Shown here piece by piece: positions 7,679-14,424 of a DNA stretch of 16,956 bases. Each line of letters starts with the position of its first letter. The first letter of the stretch is position 1. The notes below the pieces were generated by a model. That model searched no databases and was not told where the DNA came from. It worked only from the letters and a program-made list of their open reading frames with translations. The stretch spans positions 1 through 16,956 of the forward strand of contig DUZB01000034.1 of the NCBI GenBank assembly GCA_013349725.1, written 5' to 3'. The position numbers were made by a program, and so were the translations under genes. The DNA comes from Deltaproteobacteria bacterium. GTDB lineage: Bacteria; Desulfobacterota; DSM-4660; Desulfatiglandales; Desulfatiglandaceae.

Positions 7679-9040
7679 ATGCAGGGGAAAGAGAAAAGGG
7701 ATTTTCAGTCTCTCACGGAAAATGTCGGCAGGTTCAACCTCAGCAGCAAAACGGTCCTTATCCCGGAAATGAACCGGATCGGGACACACCTGATTGCGGC
7801 CGCTTTCAGGGGATTCGGGATAAACGCCAGGGTTCTTCCGACTTTTGACGGCCTGGCCCTTGGCAATGAATACTCGTCGGGAAAAGAGTGCTTTCCGTGC
7901 CAGATTACCCTGGGAGACATCCTCCATTTCCTTCAATCGGAGGCAAAGCGTTTAAGGGAGGCATTTGACCCGGAGGACTACATCTATTTTATGCCCGAGG
8001 CGGATGGTCCGTGTCGGTTCGGGATGTATAATAAATACCAACGAATCGTGCTGGATTCTTTTCCTGAACTGAGCCGTTTGAAGATCGGCTCCCTGACTAC
8101 GGGGGACGGGTATTCCCTGAACGGTATGATCGAAAAAAGCCGCGTCAGGGATCTTAGAAAAAATCTTTATCTTGCCGTGCTGGTGGGGGATGTTTTAGAC
8201 AGAGTTCTCTGGCGAATCCGTCCCTACGAAAAAGAGGCGGGAGAGGCTGATGCGTTTATCGAGGGGGCCATGATCCATTTGGAAAAGGCCTTTGAAAAAT
8301 ATGCGGCAAAAAAGGATTTTGACAGGATTCTTAAGCAACTGGAAGAGATGGTAAAAAAGGGGAAAGGGATTATTGATCCCGCCATCGGGCAGAAACCGCT
8401 CATAGGCGTTGTGGGAGAGATTTATCTGAGGACCCATGTGAAGGCCAACCAGGATGTGATCCGGGTTCTGGAAAAATATGGGGCTGAAGTGATGAATGCT
8501 TCCATCGCGGAATGGGTAAACTATACGAGTTATGATAGATTCAGGGATGCCAGGGCCGGGTTCGTGCGCGGTCTGAGGCAGTTCAAGGCAGGCGCCGCGG
8601 GGAAATATCTCAGGACCATGATCGGTTTCGGGGGCGATCTTCTTTACCAGGAGTTCAGGCAGAAAAAGGTCTATGAGCGGATAAAGCCGATCATGGATCT
8701 TGCCCGGGACCACAAAGTGGGTCACCTGGACGAAATTCTGAAAGAGACGGATCTCTTTCATTTTGATGTGGGTACCGAGGCATGTCTGAGCATTGCGGGT
8801 CTGATTCAGTATGTGGATGACGGATATAATGGACTGGTCAATGTGTACCCGTTTACGTGTATGCCCAGCACCATTACTTCCGCCATTGCAAAACCGCTGA
8901 TGAACAGACAAGGCATTCCCTACATAGATACCCCTTATGATTCCAGTATCCCGCCGGGAAGGGAAGCTGCCATCCGGACTTTCATGTATCAGGCGCACCA
9001 ACACTTCAAACAGAACGGAAGGAATAGCAGGACAGTATAA
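7679..9040 (+). CDS. 2-hydroxyacyl-CoA dehydratase-like protein (COG3581/HgdB-related), partner of the activase
   Basis: A 453-residue protein of the 2-hydroxyacyl-CoA dehydratase component family. Cysteines likely to bind an Fe-S cluster are conserved in motif-like settings: C71 and C74 in GKECFPCQ, C112 in GPCRFGMY, C369 in ACLSIAG and C394 in FTCMPST. In the known system the ATP-driven activator injects one electron into the dehydratase, which forms a ketyl radical and eliminates water from a 2-hydroxyacyl-CoA. Only this subunit and the fused activase are present, without separate HgdA/HgdB subunits, so the substrate cannot be named. The start at 7679, one base after the previous stop, is supported by GGGG 7 nt upstream; the frame is open further upstream but the extra residues lie in the activase gene. 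The stop abuts the rng start. Confidence 0.85.
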   Translation: MQGKEKRDFQSLTENVGRFNLSSKTVLIPEMNRIGTHLIAAAFRGFGINARVLPTFDGLALGNEYSSGKECFPCQITLGDILHFLQSEAKRLREAFDPEDYIYFMPEADGPCRFGMYNKYQRIVLDSFPELSRLKIGSLTTGDGYSLNGMIEKSRVRDLRKNLYLAVLVGDVLDRVLWRIRPYEKEAGEADAFIEGAMIHLEKAFEKYAAKKDFDRILKQLEEMVKKGKGIIDPAIGQKPLIGVVGEIYLRTHVKANQDVIRVLEKYGAEVMNASIAEWVNYTSYDRFRDARAGFVRGLRQFKAGAAGKYLRTMIGFGGDLLYQEFRQKKVYERIKPIMDLARDHKVGHLDEILKETDLFHFDVGTEACLSIAGLIQYVDDGYNGLVNVYPFTCMPSTITSAIAKPLMNRQGIPYIDTPYDSSIPPGREAAIRTFMYQAHQHFKQNGRNSRTV

Positions 9041-10531
9041 ATGACGACAAAGATGCTTATCAATGCGGTGGAAGAAGAGGAACTCAGAATAGCCATTATA
9101 AAAGAGGGGTTCCTGGATGGATTTTACATAGAAACAACAGGATCGGAACAGAAGGTCGGAAATATCTACAAGGGGGTCGTGGAACGGGTGGAGCCGAGCC
9201 TGCAGGCCTGCTTTTTCAATTATGGCAGCGACAAGAACGGGTTCCTTTCCATACACGATGTCCATCCGGAATATTACCTTCCCGGGGCGGAATCCGTAAA
9301 GGAAGGGCAGATTCCGCCTATTGAAAAAGCCCTGAAAAAAGGGCAGGAACTTCTTGTTCAGATTACCAAGGAAATGCCAGGACACAAGGGTGCGCAGCTT
9401 ACCACATACCTGTCCCTGGCCAGCCGGTATCTGATCCTCATGCCCGGGAGCAGGGGGGGAATCTCGAAAAAGATTGAAGATGAAGAAGAGCGAAAAAGGC
9501 TCAAGGAAATCATGGTGAATTTCAAACTCCCCAACGGGGTGGGGTACATTGTCCGCACTGCTGCGCTAAAGCAGAACAAGAACGAGCTTTCACTGGATTT
9601 GAACCGACTTCTGCGGGTCTGGAAGAACATCAAGAAAAACGTGAAAGAAGCCCCGGTATTTTCCGTAATACATCAAGAGCAGGATGTCTGCTTCAGAACC
9701 CTGCGGGACTATTTTACCAGTGAGATTACGGAAGTGCTGGTGGACAATAAAGAGACCTTTACCAAGGTCAAGGAGTACATGAGAATTGTTTCTCCCCGGC
9801 ACAAAGACGATGTCAAGCTGTATAAGGAAAAGCGCCCCATATTTGCCCACTATGAAATCGAAAAACAGATTGACGCTATTTATCAGAGCAAGGTGCCCCT
9901 CAAGTCAGGGGGATCCATTGTTATCGACCCAACGGAAGCGCTCATCGCCATCGATGTGAATTCCGGTCGGGGAAGAAGCGGCAAGACCATTGAGACGACC
10001 GCATTTAAGACCAATCTGGAGGCTGCGCACGAAATTGCAAGGCAACTCCGTTTGCGGGATATGGGTGGACTTGTGGTCATCGATTTTATCGATATGAGAG
10101 ATAAGAAACATATCCGGGAGGTGGAAAAGGCCTTTCGGGATCAGGCCAAGAATGATAAAGCCAAAATAAGCACATCCACTATTTCTAAATTTGGTCTTCT
10201 TGAACTCTCCCGGCAAAGGCTGCGGGCCTCCATTGAATCGGTCAGTTACGAAACCTGCCGCTGCTGTCAGGGCAGGGGGCTGATCCCGTCTGTGGAGACG
10301 GCCTCCCTTTCCTTTTTAAGGCAGATACGCATGGGGATTTCCAATAAGAGCATAACGAAAATAAAAGGGGCCTTGCCCATTGAGGTAACGACCTACCTTC
10401 AAAATAAGAAGCGGCAGGAACTGGCCAAGCTGGAATCCCGTTACAAGGTCAATATCTCGTTAGAGGGGGACCCATCCATTCACCTGGGGGGAGGGTCCCT
10501 GGAGTTTCTCAAAGAGGAGCCGCAGGCCTGA
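9041..10531 (+). CDS. rng: Ribonuclease G/E family endoribonuclease
   Basis: A 496-residue RNase G, the short form of the RNase E/G family without the long C-terminal degradosome scaffold. It cleaves single-stranded 5'-monophosphorylated RNA, including 16S rRNA precursors and mRNAs. The S1 RNA-binding domain spans about 35-125 (NIYKGVVERVEPSLQACFF). The DNase I-like catalytic part carries the two magnesium-binding aspartates D305 (AIDVNSGRG) and D348 (VVIDFIDM), matching D303 and D346 of E. coli RNase E. The Zn-link motif is C406-R-C-C409 (family C-x2-C). Its ATG follows the upstream TAA with no gap, with AGGA about 8 nt upstream inside the preceding gene, so translation is coupled to the dehydratase-like gene. 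A heptad array begins directly after the stop. Confidence 0.95.
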   Translation: MTTKMLINAVEEEELRIAIIKEGFLDGFYIETTGSEQKVGNIYKGVVERVEPSLQACFFNYGSDKNGFLSIHDVHPEYYLPGAESVKEGQIPPIEKALKKGQELLVQITKEMPGHKGAQLTTYLSLASRYLILMPGSRGGISKKIEDEEERKRLKEIMVNFKLPNGVGYIVRTAALKQNKNELSLDLNRLLRVWKNIKKNVKEAPVFSVIHQEQDVCFRTLRDYFTSEITEVLVDNKETFTKVKEYMRIVSPRHKDDVKLYKEKRPIFAHYEIEKQIDAIYQSKVPLKSGGSIVIDPTEALIAIDVNSGRGRSGKTIETTAFKTNLEAAHEIARQLRLRDMGGLVVIDFIDMRDKKHIREVEKAFRDQAKNDKAKISTSTISKFGLLELSRQRLRASIESVSYETCRCCQGRGLIPSVETASLSFLRQIRMGISNKSITKIKGALPIEVTTYLQNKKRQELAKLESRYKVNISLEGDPSIHLGGGSLEFLKEEPQA

Positions 10532-10559
10532 TGATTGAGTATTGAAGATTGAAGAGTGA
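10532..10559. repeat. Second heptad array, directly after rng
   Basis: Four units in register, TGATTGA, GTATTGA, AGATTGA and AGAGTGA, start at the base after the rng stop codon and end where the palindromic element begins. The unit sequence is unrelated to that of the array before the radical SAM gene, but the period is the same. Confidence 0.6.
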
Positions 10560-10591
10560 GTATCTTGTTCAAAAATCCATGCAGGAATGGA

Positions 10592-10769
10592 GCCATAAGG
10601 TCTTTTTTGCTGCCGCATCTTGGATAAAGCTCCTCCACACGTGGCGGAGGTCCTTATTTGCTGGTACATTGCAAAAATTATAGGTCCAAGCCAGGTTTTG
10701 GTTGTACCAGCAAATAAGGACCGGGAACTCGATAGAAATCAGATGCGGCAGCAAAAAAGACCTTATGGC
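10592..10769. repeat. Perfect 29-bp inverted repeat enclosing further hairpins
   Basis: Left arm 10592-10620 begins GCCATAAGGTC, contains six T and ends GCCGCATCT; the right arm 10741-10769 is its exact reverse complement, ending GACCTTATGGC. The 120-bp interior contains the hairpin CTCCTCCAC-AC-GTGGCGGAG (10630-10649, one mismatch) and the inner 20-bp repeat. Direct GGAATGG copies flank it, with one extra A on the left. This looks like a small transposon-type insertion inside the larger element. If transcribed it would fold into a long cruciform-like RNA. Confidence 0.8.
10649..10722. repeat. Inner perfect 20-bp inverted repeat
   Basis: GGTCCTTATTTGCTGGTACA (10649-10668) and its exact reverse complement (10703-10722) enclose a 34-nt loop. 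The loop has a small hairpin of its own, CCAA-GCCAGGTT-TTGG (10687-10702). It has no counterpart in the shortened copy at 12857-12951, so it may be a separate insertion or the part deleted from that copy. Confidence 0.8.
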
Positions 10770-10844
10770 GGAATGGGTTCTCGGAATCTCAAATCGGTTG
10801 CCGGGAAATTTGAATAGGATACAAAACGGAACAATTTAAACCCA

Positions 10845-12662
10845 ATGTTTAACAATATTCTCTATTTCATCGTCGTCCTTCTCATCTTTAACATCGGATA
10901 CCCTGTTACGCCTCCTGAAGAATCGATGCTTTTTACAGCCGCGATGCTTTTTCTGAGCTGGCTGATTTTCAGTTTGTATTGCAGCAGCGCTTTTGTTCGT
11001 CTTCTTAAACTTTCCGATGCTGCGGAGGGGCACGAAGGCAGACTGGCGGAACGATACCAGCGGTTGAATGTCAGGCTCTCCATCCTGGCCATGTTTTTCT
11101 TCGCTCTGGCGGTATGCGTCTTTAATCTGAAACAATGGCTCTATCTGATCCCCCTGGTGAGAAACTCCTCACTCCTTCAGGGAACCGTTGCCCTTTCCCT
11201 CTTCTTCTTTTACCTGATTACGATCTGGTACATTGCTTACCCTGTATACGCAGCGGCATTTCAGGTGGGCATTACAAGGCGATCATTCATCCTCTCCAAT
11301 ATCCGTTTCAACGTCCCCGTACTTTTCCCCTGGGCCGCCCTTTCTCTTGTGTATGATCTCCTGGCCCTTACGCCGTGGGGGGGAGTCGACGGGATCTTTG
11401 AAGACCTGTATGGGCAGATGGTTTTTTTTACGCTGTTTCTCACGCTCCTGATGATTTTCATGCCCGGGGTCATTCAATACTGGTGGGGATGCAAACCCCT
11501 TTCGTCGTCGGACAGGGGGAGGGATCTGGAGCGGTTCCTGACAGAAAAAGGATTCCGGTATCGAAGACTCCTCAGATGGCCGATTTTTGAGGGACGGATG
11601 ATGACTGCCGGAATCATGGGCATCATTCCGAGATACAGATATATTCTCATGACCGATGCCCTCATGGAGGTCCTTTCCGTGAACGAACTCAAGGCGGTGC
11701 TTGCCCATGAAATGGGGCATGCCAAATACCGGCACCTCCTTTTCTACCTCCTTTTTTTTGTGGGGTATATGGTCATCTCCTTCGGTTTTTCCGATTTTTT
11801 CATGTACCTGTTTACCCTGTATCCGGGGTTTTCCGAGATTCTCACCGGCGGTGAGACCTCGTCGGCCAGTCTGCTCTACCTTGTCCTTTCCCTGCCCATG
11901 CTCATCACCCTGGTTGTCTATTTTCGCTATGTGATGGGTTTTTTTATGCGCAATTTTGAAAGGCAGGCCGATCTTTATTCCGCGAAAGTCATGGGGGGGG
12001 CGTCATCGATTATCAGCTCGCTGGAAAAAATTGCATTGTTCAGCGGAAAAAGCCGAGACCTTCCAAGCTGGCATCATTTCAGCATTGGGCAGAGAGTCGA
12101 TTTTCTCTGGCGAACGGTAAAGGAAAAAACCCTGCTGAAAAAGCACAATCGATTTGTGCTTATCTCCTTTTTCGTCTATTTTTTATCCCTATGCGTTCTG
12201 GGGTATGCGCTGAATTTCGGTCCCGTGAAGGAAGGGATGAAATATTCGATCCTGAAAAAGGTCCTGATCGAGCGCATTAAAAAAGAACCCGATAACCTGA
12301 CGATCTATTATAACCTGGCAATGGTCAGCCAGCAGATGGGGGATGACAAGGAGGCCATTCATTATTATGACAGGATTGTGGAAAGGGACCATTCCCAGGC
12401 AGGCGCTCTCAATAACCTTGCCTGGCTTCTGGTGACGGGGACGGATACCAGCCCCGAGGAACTGCACCGGGCTTTGAATCTGGCCCGGAGAGCGGTGGAA
12501 CTGAAGCCCGAACCCGAGTTCCTTGATACCCTGGCAGAGGCTTACTTCGTCAACGGAAACAGGGAGGAAGCGGTCAGAGTCATAAAAAGAGCCACGGAAA
12601 GGGCAACCGGCAACAGAACGTATTTCGAAGGCCAGTTGAAGAAATTTCTTGGTGAGGAATGA
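10845..12662 (+). CDS. Membrane M48-family zinc metallopeptidase with C-terminal TPR repeats
   Basis: A 605-residue integral membrane protease of the M48 (Ste24/HtpX-like) group. Several hydrophobic segments lie in the N-terminal 230 residues (first about 5-24 and 30-50) and again near 295-370 and 425-445. The zinc site is H288-E289-x2-H292 in LAHEMGHAKYRH, with the third ligand E372 in NFERQADLYS. From about residue 480 the sequence becomes soluble and TPR-like (NLTIYYNLAMVSQQMGDDKEAIHYY, ALNNLAWLL, FLDTLAEAYFVNGNREEAV), presumably a protein-binding tail. A role in membrane-protein quality control is the family expectation; the substrate is unknown. The ATG at 10845 lacks a strong Shine-Dalgarno and lies 22 bp after a palindromic element. 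A relative of that element lies downstream, so the gene is bracketed by direct repeats of about 77 bp. Confidence 0.9.
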   Translation: MFNNILYFIVVLLIFNIGYPVTPPEESMLFTAAMLFLSWLIFSLYCSSAFVRLLKLSDAAEGHEGRLAERYQRLNVRLSILAMFFFALAVCVFNLKQWLYLIPLVRNSSLLQGTVALSLFFFYLITIWYIAYPVYAAAFQVGITRRSFILSNIRFNVPVLFPWAALSLVYDLLALTPWGGVDGIFEDLYGQMVFFTLFLTLLMIFMPGVIQYWWGCKPLSSSDRGRDLERFLTEKGFRYRRLLRWPIFEGRMMTAGIMGIIPRYRYILMTDALMEVLSVNELKAVLAHEMGHAKYRHLLFYLLFFVGYMVISFGFSDFFMYLFTLYPGFSEILTGGETSSASLLYLVLSLPMLITLVVYFRYVMGFFMRNFERQADLYSAKVMGGASSIISSLEKIALFSGKSRDLPSWHHFSIGQRVDFLWRTVKEKTLLKKHNRFVLISFFVYFLSLCVLGYALNFGPVKEGMKYSILKKVLIERIKKEPDNLTIYYNLAMVSQQMGDDKEAIHYYDRIVERDHSQAGALNNLAWLLVTGTDTSPEELHRALNLARRAVELKPEPEFLDTLAEAYFVNGNREEAVRVIKRATERATGNRTYFEGQLKKFLGEE

Positions 12663-12856
12663 ACATGCAAGGCGCATAGTGCTCGGCGTTTTTCTGTTAT
12701 GCTCTTTGCGCCGTTCGCTATGCGTTTTCATGATAAAGGGTGAAAAAAGAATGAATGGACAAAAGACAGTGCTTCTGGCTCTTGGCAGGGAGACATTGGA
12801 CTGGGCCGGGTTTTCCGACTCCCGTCAAACATCTCACCGGTAGAGCTCTTCGTGGA
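12663..12856. other. Spacer after the M48 gene, no convincing gene
   Basis: The spacer holds an interrupted inverted repeat and heptad array (12673-12726), then about 130 bp of unremarkable sequence. A 30-codon frame opens at 12751 (MNGQKTVLLALGRETLDWAG) and ends at 12843 with GAAAAAAGA upstream. It is too short and lacks recognisable homology, so I do not call it a gene; it could be the start of a truncated one. Confidence 0.4.
12673..12726. repeat. Interrupted inverted repeat overlapping a third heptad array
   Basis: CGCATAG (12673-12679) and CGGCG (12684-12688) face CGCCG (12709-12713) and CTATGCG (12718-12724), forming a symmetrical two-part hairpin with equal 4-nt internal gaps. The right half also reads as heptads ATGCTCT, TTGCGCC, GTTCGCT and ATGCGTT (12699-12726). 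It lies 10 bp after the M48 stop and could act as a 3' structure, but there is no T-run after the right arm. Confidence 0.5.
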
Positions 12857-12951
12857 ATATCATTCAAAAATCCAGGCAGCAAAAAAAGACCTTATGGCGG
12901 AATGGATTTTCTGAATCTGAAATCCGATACCAGAGAATTTGAATGGTATAC
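12857..12951. mobile_element. Shortened copy of the palindromic MITE-like element
   Basis: Positions 12875-12951 align with 10747-10822 in the same orientation, with about 12 mismatches and one extra A in an A-run. The left end, ATTCAAAAATCCA (12862-12874), matches the left end of the full copy but joins directly to what is the right arm of its 29-bp repeat, so the left arm and whole centre are absent. ATTCAAAAATCCA also pairs with TGGATTTTCTGAAT (12903-12916), leaving a simple hairpin. The right end AATTTGAATGGTATAC lies 7 bp from the stop codon of the convergent htrA gene. Confidence 0.75.
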
Positions 12952-12958
12952 GTGAGAC

Positions 12959-14110
12959 TCAGGGTTTTTCCGTTAGAGTGATCTCTATTTTCTTTTCGTA
13001 ACCTTCTCTTACAATGCTGAGTATGACGGTTTCACCCACCTGCATTCTGTCCAGAAGCCTGACCATCTGTCGCATGTCATAAATCCTTTTATCATCGATT
13101 GCGGTGATGATGTCGCCGCCTAAAAGTATTCTGACCCCCGCAATGACCACCTGCTTATTTCCACCCTTCAGACCACCCTGGTGACCGGGTCCTCCTCTGA
13201 CCACATCTACTACGAGGACTCCTTCCCGGGTGCTCAGCCCAAGCCCATCGGCGAGATTTGGAGTGACGGAAATGCCGGTAATCCCCAGCCAGGGACGTGC
13301 CACCCTTCCCGATGTGATCAGCTGGGTCGCCACTTGTTTGGCCAGGTTGATGGGAATCGCGAAACCGATGCCCTGATAGCCGCCCGACAGGCTGAATATG
13401 GCCGTGTTGATTCCGATTACTTCTCCGTTGGAGTTCAGAAGGGGCCCCCCTGAATTGCCGGGATTGATGGCCGCATCGGTCTGGATCAGATCCTCTATCT
13501 GGTTGCCGTCTTCCGTTTTTATGCTCCTGTGCATGGCGCTGATGATCCCTGTCGTCAGGGTATGGGAAAGACCGAAAGGGTTCCCGATGGCAATGGCCTT
13601 CTGCCCGGGTTTGACGGCGTCTGAATCACCCAGATGTGCTACCACATTCACTTTTGCTCCCGGTATTTTGATGACGGCCAGATCAAACCCGGGATCCCTG
13701 CCTATCAGGGAGGCCTCAATTTTCTCCCCACCGGCCATGGTGACGGTAATCTTCCGGGCGTTGGCTACCACATGATTGTTGGTGAGGACATAGCCCCTGC
13801 CGTCTATGACGAAACCTGAACCCTGCCCCCTCTGGGGAATGATCTCCATCCAGAAATTCATCCCCAGTGTCGTTGTGGCAATGTTCACGACAGCGCCATG
13901 GCTCTTTTCGAAGACGTCCATGTTTATCTTTTCATCGGACGAGACAATGGTCGCCCTGGCGCCGCTTTCTGTAGCTTCGCGATTGTAATCAAGGGTTTCA
14001 GCGCTTGGGTTCCGACTGGAAAAAAGAGGCATTTCCCCATTTCTCGTCCAGAGAAAAAGGAACGCGAGGATGAGAATAAACCATATATATTTGGTTCCGT
14101 ATATTTTCAT
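12959..14110 (-). CDS. htrA: Membrane-anchored HtrA/DegP-type serine protease with one PDZ domain
   Basis: A 383-residue S1C-family protease that degrades or senses misfolded envelope proteins in the periplasm. An uncleaved-looking N-terminal membrane segment (residues about 8-22, WFILILAFLFLW) anchors it. The catalytic triad is H113 (LTNNHVVANA), D143 (GFDLAVIKI) and S220 (INPGNSGGPLL). A single PDZ domain spans about 275-375 (RPWLGITGISVT to TVILSIVREG). One PDZ plus an N-terminal anchor is the DegS-like layout, although many deltaproteobacterial HtrA proteins share it, so a DegS role is not proven. It is transcribed toward the M48 gene from its own promoter (14190-14218), with a 5' leader of about 70 nt and only a weak Shine-Dalgarno before the ATG at 14110. 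Confidence 0.93.
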   Translation of the reverse strand: MKIYGTKYIWFILILAFLFLWTRNGEMPLFSSRNPSAETLDYNREATESGARATIVSSDEKINMDVFEKSHGAVVNIATTTLGMNFWMEIIPQRGQGSGFVIDGRGYVLTNNHVVANARKITVTMAGGEKIEASLIGRDPGFDLAVIKIPGAKVNVVAHLGDSDAVKPGQKAIAIGNPFGLSHTLTTGIISAMHRSIKTEDGNQIEDLIQTDAAINPGNSGGPLLNSNGEVIGINTAIFSLSGGYQGIGFAIPINLAKQVATQLITSGRVARPWLGITGISVTPNLADGLGLSTREGVLVVDVVRGGPGHQGGLKGGNKQVVIAGVRILLGGDIITAIDDKRIYDMRQMVRLLDRMQVGETVILSIVREGYEKKIEITLTEKP

Positions 14111-14189
14111 TATCAGCAGTTGAGCAAGAAAATGGACGTTTCATTCATGTTATCAGGGGAAACCGGGAAAAATGAGCCTTCTCTCAAAA

Positions 14190-14218
14190 AAAATAGTTCC
14201 TTACTGCAAGCGTGTCAA
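14190..14218 (-). promoter_or_regulatory. Sigma70-like promoter for htrA
   Basis: On the minus strand TTGACA (+ strand 14213-14218) is followed by a 17-bp spacer and TATTTT (14190-14195). This is a consensus -35 with a good -10 at ideal spacing. A second TTGACC lies just upstream of the -35. The predicted start near 14183 leaves about 73 nt of leader. Confidence 0.7.
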
Positions 14219-14341
14219 GGTAGGGTCAAGGGATCGGGAGAGAAAAAGGAAGAGATTTTTCTCATTTTGATATACGTCCTGTAATTTAGTCAAACGCAAA
14301 TTTTCTCTGGAAAGACTGCCTTTTCCTGTGTAAAGTTTGCA

Positions 14342-14370
14342 TTGACATATCCTGGTCCTTGTTTTAATGA
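14342..14370 (+). promoter_or_regulatory. Candidate sigma70-like promoter for the TolC-family gene
   Basis: A consensus TTGACA (14342-14347) is followed after 17 bp by TAATGA (14365-14370). The -10 is weaker than the -35, so the exact -10 hexamer is uncertain. The expected start, near 14377, leaves a leader of about 48 nt. Confidence 0.5.
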
Positions 14371-14411
14371 ATACCCGTACTTAACTACTTATTCATAATA
14401 AAAGATCCATT

Positions 14412-14416
14412 GGAGG
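14412..14416 (+). promoter_or_regulatory. Ribosome binding site that fixes the TolC-family start
   Basis: GGAGG lies 8 nt before the ATG at 14425. A TTG at 14410 in the same frame overlaps this site and would leave it inside the gene, so the ATG is the real start. Confidence 0.8.
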
Positions 14417-14424
14417 GACGGGTG

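Larger units (their letters stand above)
10560..10822. mobile_element. Nested palindromic MITE-like element, full copy
   Basis: This 263-bp non-coding element fills most of the 313-bp gap between rng and the M48 gene. Its ends are imperfect inverted repeats: GTATCTTGTTCAAAAATCC (10560-10578) against GGAAATTTGAATAGGATAC (10804-10822), 15 of 19 matching. Inside is a perfect 29-bp inverted repeat (10592-10620 and 10741-10769), and within that a hairpin (10630-10649) and a perfect 20-bp inverted repeat (10649-10668 and 10703-10722). The 7-mer GGAATGG flanks the 29-bp arms in direct orientation (10584-10590 and 10770-10776), as a target duplication would. Short open frames across it are by-products of the symmetry. 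It carries no transposase. A shortened relative lies at 12857-12951 and a lone end at 15790-15808. Confidence 0.8.
14111..14424. other. Divergent regulatory spacer between htrA and the TolC-family gene
   Basis: No gene is seen in these 314 bp. They hold one promoter for each flanking gene, listed separately. An imperfect inverted repeat, GTCAAACGCAAA (14289-14300) against TTTGCATTGAC (14336-14346), overlaps the -35 box of the rightward promoter and could be an operator. Confidence 0.5.

Noticed and set aside
4558..9040. Benzoyl-CoA reductase (BadDEFG/BcrABCD) operon
   Set aside because: The ATPase domains are of the same superfamily, but they are fused in one chain with a DUF2229-like part. 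The other reductase subunits and aromatic-degradation genes are absent.
10592..10620. Terminator for rng based on the T-run in the left arm
   Set aside because: The T-run (10602-10607) is not preceded by a GC-rich hairpin; the pairing partner lies 120 bp downstream.
10569..10817. Short open frames on both strands across the palindromic element
   Set aside because: They exist because long inverted repeats mirror open codons. No conserved protein pattern is seen, and the differences between copies are not mainly synonymous.
12755..12955. 66-codon frame sharing KRPYGGM and NLKS with a frame in the first element
   Set aside because: The shared residues simply translate the shared repeat DNA. 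The frames end at different places and lack ribosome binding sites.
13181..14284. Several plus-strand frames antisense to htrA
   Set aside because: The minus-strand HtrA protein has a full catalytic triad and PDZ domain, plus a consensus promoter; the plus-strand frames show no family features.
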